Below are positions 46,887-56,738 of a DNA stretch of 64,000 bases, in pieces. Source of the DNA: Hymenobacter sp. YIM 151500-1 (GTDB lineage: Bacteria; Bacteroidota; Bacteroidia; Cytophagales; Hymenobacteraceae); contig NZ_CP110139.1 of NCBI RefSeq assembly GCF_025979885.1, forward strand, positions 558,001 through 622,000, written 5' to 3'. The position numbers and the translations under genes are program-made. Numbering within the stretch: the first letter of the stretch is position 1; each line of letters begins with the position of its first letter. Below the pieces are notes generated by a model. The model did no database searches. It was not told the DNA's origin and saw only the letters and a list, made by a program, of their open reading frames with translations.

Positions 46887-47873
46887 ATGAGTTTACTAGA
46901 GGTATCGGGGGTGAGTGTGGAGGAGCGCGGCAACGCCGTGCTGACGGACATCAGCTTTACGCAGGAAACCGGGCAAAACCTGGCCCTGGCCGGCGAAACC
47001 GGAGCCGGTAAAAGCACCTTGTTGCAGCTGGTTGCAGGACTGGTGCAACCCACGGCCGGCACGGTGCACGTGGCCGGGCGCCGGGTGAAGGGACCCGCCG
47101 AGCAGCTGGTGCCGGGCCACCCCGGTGTGGCCTACCTGTCGCAGCAGTTTGAGTTGCCTAAGTTTCTGCGGGTGGAGCAAGTGCTGCGCTACGCTAATAA
47201 GCTGCCGGCCGACCAGGCGCCCACGCTGTACGAAGTGTGCCGCATCGGCTACCTGCTGGCCCGCCCCACCAATCAGCTTTCGGGTGGGGAGCGGCAGCGC
47301 GTGGCCCTGGCCCGCCTGCTGCTGGGGGCGCCCCGGCTGCTGTTGCTGGATGAGCCCTTTTCCAACCTCGACATGGGGCATAAAACCGTGCTGAAGGCGG
47401 TTGTCCGGGAGGTGAGTGAGCGGCTGGGCATCACCTGCCTGCTCATCTCCCACGACCCCCTGGACACCCTCTCCTGGGCCGACCACCTGCTGGTGCTGCG
47501 CCAGGGCCGCGTGGTGCAGCAGGGTCCGCCCCGGCAGCTCTACCAGCAGCCCACCGACGAGTACGTAGCCGGTCTGCTGGGCAGCTACGTGGTCCTGACC
47601 GAAGCCTTGGCGCCGCGCTTGTCCCGACCGGCCAGCCGGGCCAGGCGCGGCGCCAAGCTGCTGGTGCGCCCCGAGAGCTTTAGCCTGGGCCCCGCTGCCG
47701 CGGGCCTGCCGGGTACGGTGCAGCAGGTGCGGTTTTTCGGGGCCTACTGCGAGGCGGACGTACAGCTGGCCGGCGGTACCATCACGGCCCGAACCAGCTC
47801 TGCCGACGCCCCGGCGCCTGGCGCTGCGGTGGGCGTATCTCTGGCGGCCGGTGCGGGGTGGTACGTGGCCTGA
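46887..47873 (+). CDS. orphan ABC transporter ATPase with TOBE-like tail
   Basis: 328 residues. Walker A GETGAGKST, signature LSGGERQRVALA, Walker B LLLLDEPFSNLD and H-loop LLISHDP are intact. The C-terminal part (about 240-328) resembles the TOBE domain of Fe3+, spermidine or molybdate importers (KLLVRPESFSLG, GTVQQVRFFG). No permease or binding-protein gene is nearby, so it probably works with components elsewhere. Confidence 0.85.
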   Translation: MSLLEVSGVSVEERGNAVLTDISFTQETGQNLALAGETGAGKSTLLQLVAGLVQPTAGTVHVAGRRVKGPAEQLVPGHPGVAYLSQQFELPKFLRVEQVLRYANKLPADQAPTLYEVCRIGYLLARPTNQLSGGERQRVALARLLLGAPRLLLLDEPFSNLDMGHKTVLKAVVREVSERLGITCLLISHDPLDTLSWADHLLVLRQGRVVQQGPPRQLYQQPTDEYVAGLLGSYVVLTEALAPRLSRPASRARRGAKLLVRPESFSLGPAAAGLPGTVQQVRFFGAYCEADVQLAGGTITARTSSADAPAPGAAVGVSLAAGAGWYVA

Positions 47874-47969
47874 GCAAAGAGCAGCGCAGCGCCAGCTGCC
47901 GCTAGGAAATCGGCCGGGACTGGTGCACGTCACCAGAGCGGGCAGCTGGGCTAAGATGCTGAAAACAAA

Positions 47970-48016
47970 GCCGCCCTTCGCGCCGGGGCCGGGGTACGGT
48001 GGGCGGGAAGGGCGGC
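47970..48016 (-). terminator. terminator of the T9SS paralogue 1 gene
   Basis: GCCGCCCTTC and GGAAGGGCGGC form a stem. On the minus strand it is followed by TTTGTTTTC. Confidence 0.75.
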
Positions 48017-48051
48017 AACTGCTTCTGGAAAGGCTTCCGGCAACGAAGCGG

Positions 48052-49008
48052 CTAGTGAATAACGAGCTTGCGCGTAACGGGGCCCTGGGGCGTATCGAGC
48101 TGGAGCAGGTAGAGGCCGGGGCCGTGGCCGCGCAGGTCCACAGGGCGGCCCGTGCTCAGGCCGCGGCTGGCCGCACCCTGGCGCAGCACGAGGCGGCCGG
48201 CCGCGTCGGTGACGGTGAGCGGGGCCGTGGCCAGGGCTGGGTCGGCTGCCGAGGCCAGCGAGAACTCGCCGCTGCTGCTGGGGTTGGGATACACGCTCAG
48301 CGCCGCAGCCAGTGCAGGCTTAGTGGTGGGGGTAGTGGTGTTGAGCAGGGCCAGGTCGTCGAGGAACAGCGTGGAGGTGCTGGTTATCGCCACGCGGCGG
48401 CCATAACCAACCGTAACGTACATACGCAAGGTATCGGGCTCCAGAGTAGCGGGCAAGTTAGGGTTATACAGAAAGGGAACTGTAGCCTGGCCGTAGGTGG
48501 TCCGGTCGTACCGGTAGTCCAGCACCTGCGCCGAGTACCCGATTACCTGCCGAGTAGAACCACTGCCGCGGGTAAGCTCGGCATATACGATGGAGGAGTC
48601 GCCGGCGGCTGTGGCTAGCTTGTACCAGAACTGCATGGCTGCGGGCCGGTTGGTATAGGCCTGGCCGCCTTTAGCAAGAAAGTTGTTGAAATTCAACTTC
48701 TCGCCCAGCACCATAAACCCGCGAAACCAGCGGGGGCCTTGGGTGGTGTTGATGCCTTTGGCTTGCAGCCGCACCGCAAAGCTGCCGCCTTGCCGCTCAG
48801 TCGATTTATCGACCAAGCCCAGATCGTTGGGGGCGGAGGCGGCCCGCACCCAGTAGTCGTCGGCGCTGAACCAGCCCTGGGGGTTTTCGCCGGGGCCACT
48901 TTGCTGCCAGGTTTCAAAGTTGCCATTCGTCGGCACTTGCGCCGAGGCGGTACGCGCCGCGCACAGCAAAGATGCAGCGCAGCAGAGAAGGGGTAATAGG
49001 TGTTTCAT
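48052..49008 (-). CDS. T9SS type A secreted protein, paralogue 1
   Basis: 318 residues. Signal peptide MKHLLPLLCCAASLLCAARTASAQ. The body (NGNFETWQQSGPGENPQGWF to VAITSTSTLFLDDLAL) resembles carbohydrate-binding-like beta-sandwich modules that begin with FETW. The last about 85 residues are a T9SS type A sorting domain. The first half differs from the neighbouring paralogue, yet the sorting domain is almost identical at the DNA level. Confidence 0.82.
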   Translation of the reverse strand: MKHLLPLLCCAASLLCAARTASAQVPTNGNFETWQQSGPGENPQGWFSADDYWVRAASAPNDLGLVDKSTERQGGSFAVRLQAKGINTTQGPRWFRGFMVLGEKLNFNNFLAKGGQAYTNRPAAMQFWYKLATAAGDSSIVYAELTRGSGSTRQVIGYSAQVLDYRYDRTTYGQATVPFLYNPNLPATLEPDTLRMYVTVGYGRRVAITSTSTLFLDDLALLNTTTPTTKPALAAALSVYPNPSSSGEFSLASAADPALATAPLTVTDAAGRLVLRQGAASRGLSTGRPVDLRGHGPGLYLLQLDTPQGPVTRKLVIH

Positions 49009-49342
49009 CCAACAGGCGGGTTAAGAAGGTGAGGGAATGTGTCTAAGTATAGGCATATCGGCCCAAGAAAACAGGAAAGCTGGTTAGCAAGTTGGCTGCG
49101 CTCAGCAGGATGGCCTTCCTACGTTTGATGACTTCCTGAACAGCTTTATCATTTGATGATGCGGTAACCACCGGATGCGGAGCAGCTCCACCAGCGTAAC
49201 GGCCACCCTGGCCCAACGAAGCCGCAACTGTACGCGCTAAGTACAAAAGCAAGGCCGCCCCCGCACCCAGCTGGGATATGGCCGGAGCGAGGGGCGGCCA
49301 GTAACTTCGCCAGCGGGGCAGCGCCGGGGCCGGCTGGGCAGG
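49009..49342. other. gap between paralogues with a terminator
   Basis: The hairpin at 49253-49299 (GGCCGCCCC / GGGGCGGCC, followed on the minus strand by TTGCTTTTG) terminates the gene ending at 49343. The rest holds the promoter of the 48052 gene. No ORF is convincing. Confidence 0.6.
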
Positions 49343-50266
49343 CTAGTGAATAACGAGCTTGCGCGTAACGGGGCCCTGGGGCGTGTCGAGCTGGAGCAGG
49401 TAGAGGCCGGGGCCGTGGCCGCGCAGGTCCACAGGGCGGCCCGTGCTCAGGCCGCGGCTGGCCGCACCCTGGCGCAGCACGAGGCGGCCGGCCGCGTCGG
49501 TGACGGTGAGCGGGGCCGTGGCCAGGGCTGGGTCGGCTGCCGAGGCCAGCGAGAACTCGCCGCTGCTGCTGGGGTTGGGGTACACGCTCAGCGCCGCAGC
49601 CAGCTCCGGGTTAGCCGTGCGGGTGGTGACGCCTTGCAGCGTGATGTTATCCACCGACATAGTAGATGCGCCCGTGGCTCCTCTACCTACACCCACGAGG
49701 AAATAAACGCGAATGGTATCGGGTATAACCGTGGACCTGTAGTTGATCGGTACTGTGGTCTGCGTATAGGTGGAGGTATTGACACTAATCCCCACTCGGG
49801 AAATGAACCCCCCAATGGGTTGGGCATTCTTGCTCAAAATTACGGCCACCTCCAGCGTGTCATTGGTGCTTAGGTTGAGCTTGTACCAGAACTGTACTCC
49901 AGTTGGCCGGCCCGTGTAAGCTGCGCCCCCTGTTCTGGCAACGTTCTTTCGAGCCAGCTCCGTATTGGCGGGGCCGCCCAGGAGTAGTAACCCAGGAAGT
50001 CGTCTGGTACCTGCTTGCTGAGTCAGCAGCTGCGCCGCCGTCGTACCTTGCTGCGCATCGGCCGACTTGCTGACCGTGCCAACATCAAAGGTAGCGCCCT
50101 GTGTAAGGAAAAGGTCATCGGTTGTGTACCACCCCTGCGGGCTTTCAACAACGCCGCGCCGCTCCCAGGTTTCAAATCCGGTGTTCGAAATGGTTTGGGC
50201 GGAGGCGGTAAGCGTCGCCCCAAGGAGAGCCGCTGCGCAGGAGATAATGTGTAGAATGTGTTTCAT
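49343..50266 (-). CDS. T9SS type A secreted protein, paralogue 2
   Basis: 307 residues from ATG at 50266, where the signal peptide KHILHIISCAAALLGATLTASAQ begins; the upstream 29 codons are not signal-like. Same layout as paralogue 1: FETWERRGVVESPQGWY, a beta-rich body ending MSVDNITLQ, and a sorting domain that shares 261 bp with paralogue 1 at only two differences. Confidence 0.82.
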   Translation of the reverse strand: MKHILHIISCAAALLGATLTASAQTISNTGFETWERRGVVESPQGWYTTDDLFLTQGATFDVGTVSKSADAQQGTTAAQLLTQQAGTRRLPGLLLLGGPANTELARKNVARTGGAAYTGRPTGVQFWYKLNLSTNDTLEVAVILSKNAQPIGGFISRVGISVNTSTYTQTTVPINYRSTVIPDTIRVYFLVGVGRGATGASTMSVDNITLQGVTTRTANPELAAALSVYPNPSSSGEFSLASAADPALATAPLTVTDAAGRLVLRQGAASRGLSTGRPVDLRGHGPGLYLLQLDTPQGPVTRKLVIH

Positions 50267-50610
50267 GAAAAGATCTAGTTTGCCAGCGACAAATATACTT
50301 GTGCACACTCGTATAAGTACAATAAAAAACGTGTTTTTAGTCCGGCCTGGCAAGGTAGCCGGCTCCTGCCGCAGTTGAGCCCAGCGAAGCCAACTGCCTT
50401 AGTATATTCCGCGCCTTTTCAAGCAGTTCTGCGAATGATGAGGCGCGACCCGTGGCCGCACCAGCCTGCGGTCCGCGCCTCCTTGTTCGGGATTGTAAAA
50501 AAAATTGATAACCAGTGATTTGCATTTCATTGCGAGTGTCTGCCGGCCCTGGCCGGCTGCTGCGCACCCCCGCCTGCACGACTAGCAGGCCTTTGTAGCC
50601 TTACTGCCCA
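50267..50610. other. non-coding gap upstream of a decayed gene
   Basis: Contains the promoter region of the 49343 gene, AT-rich around 50285-50340. No ORF or RNA seen. Confidence 0.4.
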
Positions 50611-51082
50611 ATGAGTACAATTAGCAGCTCCGCCCAACTACTCCGCCCAACTACTCCGCCCAACTACGCCGCCCAGGCGGTACCGCCTAACCAGCTCACG
50701 CGCCCAAGCGGCCCAGACCCAGGCCATCGGGCAGCGCACAGCGGCCACCGCCGGCCAGCTGCCAACCTCGCTCAACCGCTTAGGGGCCCAGACCCGCCCG
50801 GCCGAGGTTCTCACGGTGCTGCTGTGGACCCTGAACAGCAAGGAGCTACACCAAGCCTACTCGGCGCCGTGGAAACCCTCGACATAGCTTCAAAGCTGCC
50901 GCTGCGCCACCTCCATGGACAATGCCGCGGCCCTGGAAGCCAAGTCCCACACCCCCGCCGACACTGAGCAGCTGCGCACCCTGCACCAGCCACTGATGCA
51001 GGACAACACGGCCCAGGACGAAAGCCAGCCCGCCAAGCGTGGTGTTGCTGCCGGTAGCGTAAGCGCAGCGTTACCCCGTTAA
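50611..51082 (+). pseudogene. decayed gene with 13-bp tandem repeat and internal stop
   Basis: From ATG at 50611 the frame runs STISSSAQLL into a 13-bp repeat. Removing one unit restores a frame with normal composition (AQAAQTQAIGQRTAATAGQL, then PAEVLTVLLWTLNSKEL) to a TAG at 50885. The same frame continues past it as MDNAAALEAKSHTPADTEQL to the TAA at 51080. Two lesions suggest a dead gene, or a gene switched by repeat number plus a separate short ORF. Family not recognised. Confidence 0.6.
50628..50666 (+). repeat. 13-bp tandem repeat, three units (CTCCGCCCAACTA)
   Basis: Three exact copies plus a partial fourth, within the first 20 codons of the decayed gene. A unit length of 13 changes the reading frame with each gain or loss. 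Confidence 0.9.
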
Positions 51083-51534
51083 AATAAGTCATTACGCCCA
51101 AGCGACTGAGCTATTATGAGCACTGTAAAAAAGATTTTCAACCTCCGAAATTCAAGCGGAGTTGCTGAAGCTGGCTGGTTCGACGGCTAACTACCACCGT
51201 TTGCTCGACAACCTGCAAGAGCAGGTGCGGTAAATGGCTAAAAAGCGCGGGAAAATCGGTTTGAACCTGAGCATCTTCGCTGCCCCCGCGCCACCCAACC
51301 GTACCCGGCGACGCACCGCTTCACCCAGCGCAGTTAGCTCCCGCCGCGGCGGATACTGACCAAGCCGCTGAACAGGCTGCTTGGAAAGACAAAAACGTTG
51401 TCGGCCCCCACTGGCCCATGGCAAGTGAGGGGCTGGTTTGTGTAGGTGGTGGTGTTGGTCTGGCTGCGGTGGCTGCGGGAGTTAGCCGCTCAGGTGGTTG
51501 TGGAAGCTAGGGCTGAAGGCGCTGGGCAGTGTAC
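51083..51534. other. further decayed coding remnants
   Basis: ATG at 51117 (STVKKIF) followed by a frame change into AELLKLAGSTANYHRLLDNL and a TAA at about 51233, then a short AKKRGKIGLNLSIFAAPAPP frame. These look like frameshifted remnants of small genes, not functional ORFs. Confidence 0.45.
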
Positions 51535-52545
51535 TCATTCGTCACTAGCTTCCAACCTGATGCTCTCCTCGTACAGCGGCCAGCAGCTTTCGGTTGCGGG
51601 CACCCGCTGCCATTCTTGGCCGCTTGGCCTGCCGAATTGAAACTGCCAGGTGCGGCAGTCGGCGAAGGAGCACGGGGCACGTAGTACGGGGCCTTTAGGA
51701 GTGTAATCTTCTCCTAAGAGTATGTAATCCTTAGGTGGGCATGGATGAAGCTTATCATTTTCAGAAACTCCCTCCAAGCCTAAATAAAAACCTTGCGCCG
51801 GCACTGGAATATTAAATTCACTTAAGTCGTACGTGATGGAGCGCCGTGGTTTTTCGGGGTTTAGGAACATACACAGCACGACGTTCTCCGTGAGCAAGTC
51901 AGCTCCAAAAGAGGTCCGAGTACTGTCCGTTTGATAGATGCGCAGACGAAAGAGAGTGGAGGAATAACCTAACTGATCGGTGACAAACGTAATAGTACGT
52001 AGGCGTTTGAAGGGGCGATGATGCGGATTATCGATAAAGAAAGCGTATTGTTGGCCTGGACCTACTTCCATTCCCCTTGGTAAAGAGCATTCGGCATAGG
52101 GACGTATGTGCGCAGAGTCAGCGGCCGTAACACAGGGACTAGGCCGAAAACCATTGCGTTTAAGCGGAATAACCACACTATTAGTGGAGTTCGGGGGGAT
52201 ACGAGCCTCACCTTCGTAGTAGAGCGTGGATACCCACAACAGCTTAGGGGAGTAGACAGGGTCTTCGCGAAAGGTCAGTGTAAAATTGCCCCGCGCATCA
52301 GTTAGAGCCTGTTCGGTCCAGTAGCGATGCACCCATACCTGAGATATCGGCTTTTGGGTTTGAGCATCTATGACCTGACCCGTGATGGTGCGAGTTGTGA
52401 TAGTGGGACGTCCGTCAATAGGTGTATGTACTGTAAGCTCGGGACGGTAGTAAGGAATGCGCACTGGCTTAGGCCTCCCAGCACAGGCTCCGAGGCTTAG
52501 CAGACTCCCGAGTATGAGGTAATGCAGTAAGTAACGGATAAGCAT
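51535..52545 (-). CDS. lipoprotein with carboxypeptidase-regulatory-like domain
   Basis: 336 residues. Lipobox SLLSLGACAG (Cys about 21). TRTITGQVIDAQTQKPISQVWV is typical of the carboxypeptidase-D regulatory/CarboxypepD_reg-like fold (about 50-130). The C-terminal 200 residues have no recognised family. Base composition is less GC-rich than in neighbouring genes, which may indicate transfer. Confidence 0.7.
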   Translation of the reverse strand: MLIRYLLHYLILGSLLSLGACAGRPKPVRIPYYRPELTVHTPIDGRPTITTRTITGQVIDAQTQKPISQVWVHRYWTEQALTDARGNFTLTFREDPVYSPKLLWVSTLYYEGEARIPPNSTNSVVIPLKRNGFRPSPCVTAADSAHIRPYAECSLPRGMEVGPGQQYAFFIDNPHHRPFKRLRTITFVTDQLGYSSTLFRLRIYQTDSTRTSFGADLLTENVVLCMFLNPEKPRRSITYDLSEFNIPVPAQGFYLGLEGVSENDKLHPCPPKDYILLGEDYTPKGPVLRAPCSFADCRTWQFQFGRPSGQEWQRVPATESCWPLYEESIRLEASDE

Positions 52546-52564
52546 AGTAACAGATGAAACTCTA

Positions 52565-54343
52565 TCAATGCGCCACTACCAGCCGCTGCACCGACACGGC
52601 GGGGCCGGACTGGATGCGGAGCAGGTAGGTGCCGTTGGCCCAGGTGCCCGTGTCGAGGGTGTGGAGGCGGCCGGCGAAACGGGCCGTGCGCAGGAGCCGG
52701 CCGTGCAGGTCATAGACCTGGACCTGCTGCTGGGCGGGGGCGGCCGAAGCGGGCAGCTCCAGGCGCACCTGCTGGGCGGCGGGGTTGGGGTAGAGCTTCG
52801 GGGCGAAGGCGGCCAGGGCGCCGGTGGTGGCGGTGGGCACGGCGGGCGCCAGGCGCAGCACCCAGGTGTGGTTGGCGGCCAAAGCGGGCAGGGTGGCGGC
52901 CCAGTTGCTGAACGCGCCCTGGGCATCGAGCGTGACGGTGCCGGCGGCCTGGCCCGAGAGCAGCTCGGTGACCTGGTAGGTGCCAGCCGGCAGCGTGGAC
53001 AAAGCCAGCGAGAGGGTGGGGCTAACGGCGGTGCTGCCCAGGTTGGCCACTGTGAGTACGGCCTGCTGCTGATGGATGCGGGCGTAGCCGAGGGCGGCGC
53101 TGGCCGAGGCCGCCACGGGCAGCAGGTAGCCTTTGCGCAGGGGCTCGTGGGCGGTGCGCAGACGGATGAGCTGCTTGTAGTGGTTGAGCAGGGAGGCGGG
53201 GTCGGCCTGCTGGGTGGCGACGTTGAACTGGGCGTAGTTGGGGTTGAGGGCCCGCCAGGGCGTGCCGGTGGTGAAGCCCGCCTGCGCGCCGGCGGTCCAC
53301 TGCATGGGCTTGCGCTTGTCTTCATCCACGCCCGCGCCGAGCATCCCCACTTCCTCGCCGTAGTAGAGGAAGGGCACGCCGGGCAGGGTGAGGTAGAGGG
53401 CCGCGGCCTGCTTCATGCGGGCCAGGTCGCCGCCGAGCAGGCCCAGCACGCGGTTCTGGTCGTGGTTGGTGAGGAAGGTGGCGTACTGAAGCTGGGGGTA
53501 GGAGCGGTCTACGAGGTCGAGCTGGGCGCGCAGGGCGGCGGGGTTGCCGGCGTTGAGGCTGCTGATGATGCTCTGGGCCAGATCGAACTCGAAGCAGGCA
53601 TCGAGGCGGTTGTTGAGCACGTAAGGCACCACGGCAGCGGTGTTGGACCAGGCCTCGCCCACGGTAAAGGCATTGGGGTTAACGGCCTTCACTGAGTCGT
53701 GGTACTCTTCGAGCAGGCTCAGGGTCTCGGGGGTGTTTTCGAGGGTGTTGCCGGTTTCGACGAGGTACTTCACGGCGTCGATGCGGTAGCCATCCACGCC
53801 GCGGCGCAACCAGAAGCGGGTGGCATCCCACATGGCGGCTTTGAGCTGGGGGTTGCGCCAGTTGAGGTCGGGCATACCGCCCCAGAACACGCCGTAGTAG
53901 TAGCTGCCATTGCGCGGGTGCCACACGGTGCCACCCCCCGGCCCGGTGCCGGGAATGGTGCTCGACCAGCGGTACCAGTCGCGGAAGGAGCTGGTGGGGC
54001 TGCTGGCGGCCTGCTGAAACCAAGGGTGCTGGCTGGAGGAGTGGTTGAGCACCAAGTCCACAATGACCTTGATGCCGCGGGCGTGGGCGGCAGCCAAAAA
54101 CGCTTCAAACTCGGCCAGGATGCCGTAGTCGGGCTCAGTGGCTTTGTAGTTGGTCACGTCGTAACCGTGGTAGCTCGGCGACTCCATCATGGGCATAAGC
54201 CAAAGGCCGGTCACGCCCAAGTCGGTGGTGGTGGCTGGGTTGCCGTCGTTGAGGTAGTCGAGCTTCTGGGTGAGGCCGGCGAAGTCGCCCTGCCCGTCGC
54301 CATTACTGTCGTAGAAGCTGCGCACGAAGACTTCATAGAACAC
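52565..54343 (-). CDS. GH13 alpha-amylase catalytic part, separated from its export signal by a frameshift
   Basis: 592 residues from the first ATG in frame. GH13 conserved regions are [18 protein letters not shown] (nucleophile Asp), VGEAW (acid/base Glu) and [10 protein letters not shown] maltogenic-type C-domain and a T9SS type A sorting domain ([15 protein letters not shown] onward) follow. The frame stays open upstream of the ATG ([19 protein letters not shown]), directly continuing the exported module encoded at 54399-55130. As it stands it has no signal peptide and could not use the T9SS. Confidence 0.88.
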   Translation of the reverse strand: MFYEVFVRSFYDSNGDGQGDFAGLTQKLDYLNDGNPATTTDLGVTGLWLMPMMESPSYHGYDVTNYKATEPDYGILAEFEAFLAAAHARGIKVIVDLVLNHSSSQHPWFQQAASSPTSSFRDWYRWSSTIPGTGPGGGTVWHPRNGSYYYGVFWGGMPDLNWRNPQLKAAMWDATRFWLRRGVDGYRIDAVKYLVETGNTLENTPETLSLLEEYHDSVKAVNPNAFTVGEAWSNTAAVVPYVLNNRLDACFEFDLAQSIISSLNAGNPAALRAQLDLVDRSYPQLQYATFLTNHDQNRVLGLLGGDLARMKQAAALYLTLPGVPFLYYGEEVGMLGAGVDEDKRKPMQWTAGAQAGFTTGTPWRALNPNYAQFNVATQQADPASLLNHYKQLIRLRTAHEPLRKGYLLPVAASASAALGYARIHQQQAVLTVANLGSTAVSPTLSLALSTLPAGTYQVTELLSGQAAGTVTLDAQGAFSNWAATLPALAANHTWVLRLAPAVPTATTGALAAFAPKLYPNPAAQQVRLELPASAAPAQQQVQVYDLHGRLLRTARFAGRLHTLDTGTWANGTYLLRIQSGPAVSVQRLVVAH

Positions 54344-54397
54344 GGCATCGTTCCACCAGTGCGTGGCATAACCCGTGCGCGAAGGCCCGCAGGCCTG

Positions 54398-54404
54398 GTC
54401 AGGT
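54398..54404 (-). other. one-base frameshift site (ACC TGA C)
   Basis: The upstream module stops at TGA (54401-54399). Skipping the T at 54401 places GAC CAG GCC TGC in the amylase frame. The joined frame is 854 codons from 55130 to 52565. No Shine-Dalgarno-like stimulator is seen upstream. Confidence 0.7.
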
Positions 54405-55130
54405 GCCGAAGCACGCCGCCGGCACCACGTTGACGGCCGCCGTAGCTTCCAGCACGCGGGCCAGCGTGCCGGTGCCGTCGTCGGTGCCGCAGGCGGCGGG
54501 CACAGTTTCGGCGGCGCCAGTGGTGTTGCCGTTCACGAAGCGGTACAGGAAGCGGCCGGGCGCGGGCAGGGCAATCTGCACCTCGTAGATACCGTCGCCG
54601 TTATCGTCGGCCAGGGGCAGGGCCGTAGCGTCCCAGTTGGCCCCATAGCCGGCCAGGGCCTGGAAGTTGCCCACCACGTGCACGCCAGTTCGTGCTACCG
54701 TCTGCCCGCGCATGTTCACCGCAAACCGCACCTGGGTATTGCACCCGCCAAAGGCCACGACGGGCAGACGCACGGCCGCCGCGCCCACCACCACCGGGCG
54801 GTTAACGTTGCCGCCCCCATCGGCCACTCCGCAGGTGGCAGTGGGCAGCTCGGCCCCGCCCCAGGCGTTACCGTTCACGAACTTGTAGAGGTAGGTACCC
54901 GCCGGCACGTTGACGGTGGTTTCGTAGATGCCGTCGTTATCGGCGTCAGTAAGCCGGGTGGTAGCAGGGTTCCAATCCGCCGGAAAGCCTGCGGCCGCCT
55001 GGAAGTTGCCCGCCACGTGCACACCCGCCGCCGCCACGGTTTGCCCGCGCATATCCACGCGGAAGGTAAGTGGGGTAGCCTGCGCGGCGTGGGTGAGTAG
55101 GATAAGAACGAGAAGGTAAAGGTGCTTCAT
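54399..55130 (-). CDS. signal peptide and twin starch-binding-like modules of the split amylase
   Basis: 243 residues from ATG at 55130. The signal peptide [17 protein letters not shown] is followed by two similar modules: [22 protein letters not shown] (about 20-130) and [20 protein letters not shown] (about 131-243). Each contains DNDGIYE or DNGDGIYE and a YLYKFVNG or FLYRFVNG motif. These are E-set/CBM-like modules often found before GH13 domains. The chain ends abruptly at VVPAACFGT. Confidence 0.85.
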   Translation of the reverse strand: MKHLYLLVLILLTHAAQATPLTFRVDMRGQTVAAAGVHVAGNFQAAAGFPADWNPATTRLTDADNDGIYETTVNVPAGTYLYKFVNGNAWGGAELPTATCGVADGGGNVNRPVVVGAAAVRLPVVAFGGCNTQVRFAVNMRGQTVARTGVHVVGNFQALAGYGANWDATALPLADDNGDGIYEVQIALPAPGRFLYRFVNGNTTGAAETVPAACGTDDGTGTLARVLEATAAVNVVPAACFGT

Positions 55131-55649
55131 TATAAAATAAAGAGGGAAAAGCTGTTGGATTTGCCTGCTCGTGCAGACGTTGGCCTGGGCAATGCCTATA
55201 AAGGTAAGGTGAAAGTTGGGAGGTTGAGTGGACGTTTGTGCTGCGCTTGGCGGAGCGTCCGGCGTGCTGACGTGGCGCCTCACCCCCGGCCCCTACCCTT
55301 GCCTGATGTGCGACATGGGAAGAGGGGATGCCTGACAAGTATAGTTACCCTCTAGCGGCATGCTATGCTTGCCTGCGGCGGCCTTCAATGCGGCGAGTTG
55401 ACGCCGGACGAAGCAGGACAGTCTTTTCCGGCCACTTTTCATATTTCGCCCAGGCCGTTGTCAATACCCTTCGGCTTAGCATCTGCTACACTTAAGCAGT
55501 GCCAGAGTGGAGCAAATGGGTTGCGGTGGCAACAAAGGCCATATCGACACGGCCTGAGCTTGCCGCGCGGGACAGGGTAGAAGCAGGAAGAAGCCGATAG
55601 TAGGTGCCGGGCAGTTTGGGTAGCCGGCAGGGACAAGGCTAGGCCGGGC
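55131..55649. other. gap with no convincing gene
   Basis: Upstream region of the amylase gene on the minus strand, then about 300 bases in which short frames lack family features. Confidence 0.4.
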
Positions 55650-55763
55650 TCAGGGAAACAGCCACTGGGCCACCCAGTCAAACACGTCCGACAACAGGCC
55701 GTCGAACAATACGTTACCCAGCCAGTGCAGGCCGGCTTTCAAATGGTCAAGTAGCTCAAGCAT
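55650..55763 (-). CDS. possible 37-residue amphipathic peptide
   Basis: LELLDHLKAGLHWLGNVLFDGLLSDVFDWVAQWLFP is rich in Leu, Trp and Phe with spaced acids and could form an amphipathic helix. The ATG is at 55763; an upstream start at 55835 is possible. No homologue recognised; it could be chance. Confidence 0.3.
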   Translation of the reverse strand: MLELLDHLKAGLHWLGNVLFDGLLSDVFDWVAQWLFP

Positions 55764-56002
55764 GGTGTATTGCAGGGTTAAGATGTGGTAAAGCAGGTAG
55801 GGATTCAGCGTGGTCGGCTGGCGAAATCGACACATGAAAGAACAAGTAAATATTGCACATTATTACAGGAATATTTCAACTGAGCAAATCATAAACTCAA
55901 CAACCTGAGACTTCAAGGATTTTAGGCTTGCCACCTGCCGTAGCCGAAGTACCGCCTTGGCCTGTAGGAAAGCAGGGCCTCTGAGCTATATACAACAAAC
56001 GC

Positions 56003-56470
56003 TCAGGCAGGCTGCATCAAGACGGGGTTGTAATGATGCCACTCCGTTTCTAAAGCAGCCAGCTGCGCGGGTACCTGGCCAACCAGCCAATCCATGGCAC
56101 CGGCCGCATCGGTGAAAAACTGAATGTCGTAGTGAATAAAGGGCTGGCCGGTTCGCAACACGCTTTCCACTACCATCTGATTGTACATATTGGTCTGAGG
56201 CAGCACCAGGGCCACCCGCTGCAAAACCGGCACCGACACCGTGGGCAGCCAACTCGTGGCTACCCAGAACTGCTCCTCCAGCCCCAGGCTGGGCAGCTTG
56301 TTCATGTCGAGCAGCACCAGTTCCACCGCCCCTTGTTCCAGCAGCTGCGCTATGGTGAGCATGCTCCGGCGAAACCCTGCTAAGCCGGGCCGAACGGGGT
56401 TCCATTGAAAACGCAGAAAGCCAAGCTCAGGAGAAAGCTGAGCCTGAATAGTGGCTAAATCTAAAATCAT
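56003..56470 (-). CDS. hypothetical protein with STAS/SpoIIAA-like pattern
   Basis: 155 residues. The start ILDLATIQAQL, then LVLLDMNKLPSLGLEEQFW and VALVLPQTNMYNQMVVESV, alternate strand and helix as in STAS-fold proteins. No signal peptide. The family assignment is tentative. Confidence 0.6.
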   Translation of the reverse strand: MILDLATIQAQLSPELGFLRFQWNPVRPGLAGFRRSMLTIAQLLEQGAVELVLLDMNKLPSLGLEEQFWVATSWLPTVSVPVLQRVALVLPQTNMYNQMVVESVLRTGQPFIHYDIQFFTDAAGAMDWLVGQVPAQLAALETEWHHYNPVLMQPA

Positions 56471-56703
56471 GCAATAGGTAGTGGCAGGAACAGCCTACGC
56501 AGGCAAGCTGCTTTACGGATTGGGGGCTGTACAATATAAATGCCTTTCTGTTGGAATCAGGATGGGAGCGTATAAGTAAATCAGCATTTTCGTTAAAAAC
56601 TCGTAGCCTCCAGATCAACTTTCCATATGACTCGATGAATATGTTGACGGTCTTGGAATAGCACAAATAGCAGGAGAGGATATAAAAAATTAAGCTCCTA
56701 TTG

Positions 56704-56723
56704 CTTACTTAGTAATAAGTAAG
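56704..56723 (+). promoter_or_regulatory. palindromic operator upstream of TetR gene
   Basis: CTTACTTA-GTAA-TAAGTAAG is a perfect inverted repeat 16 bases before the ATG at 56739, the size and form of a TetR operator. Autoregulation is inferred. Confidence 0.75.
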
Positions 56724-56738
56724 TACGTTTAGGCCGTC

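Noticed and set aside
52568-53695. 375-codon plus-strand ORF opposite the amylase
   Set aside because: Glycine/valine-rich antisense shadow with no domain.
54398-54404. Programmed +1 frameshift as in prfB
   Set aside because: Not excluded, but no Shine-Dalgarno-like stimulator and weak re-pairing of the P-site tRNA; mutation or sequencing error is simpler.
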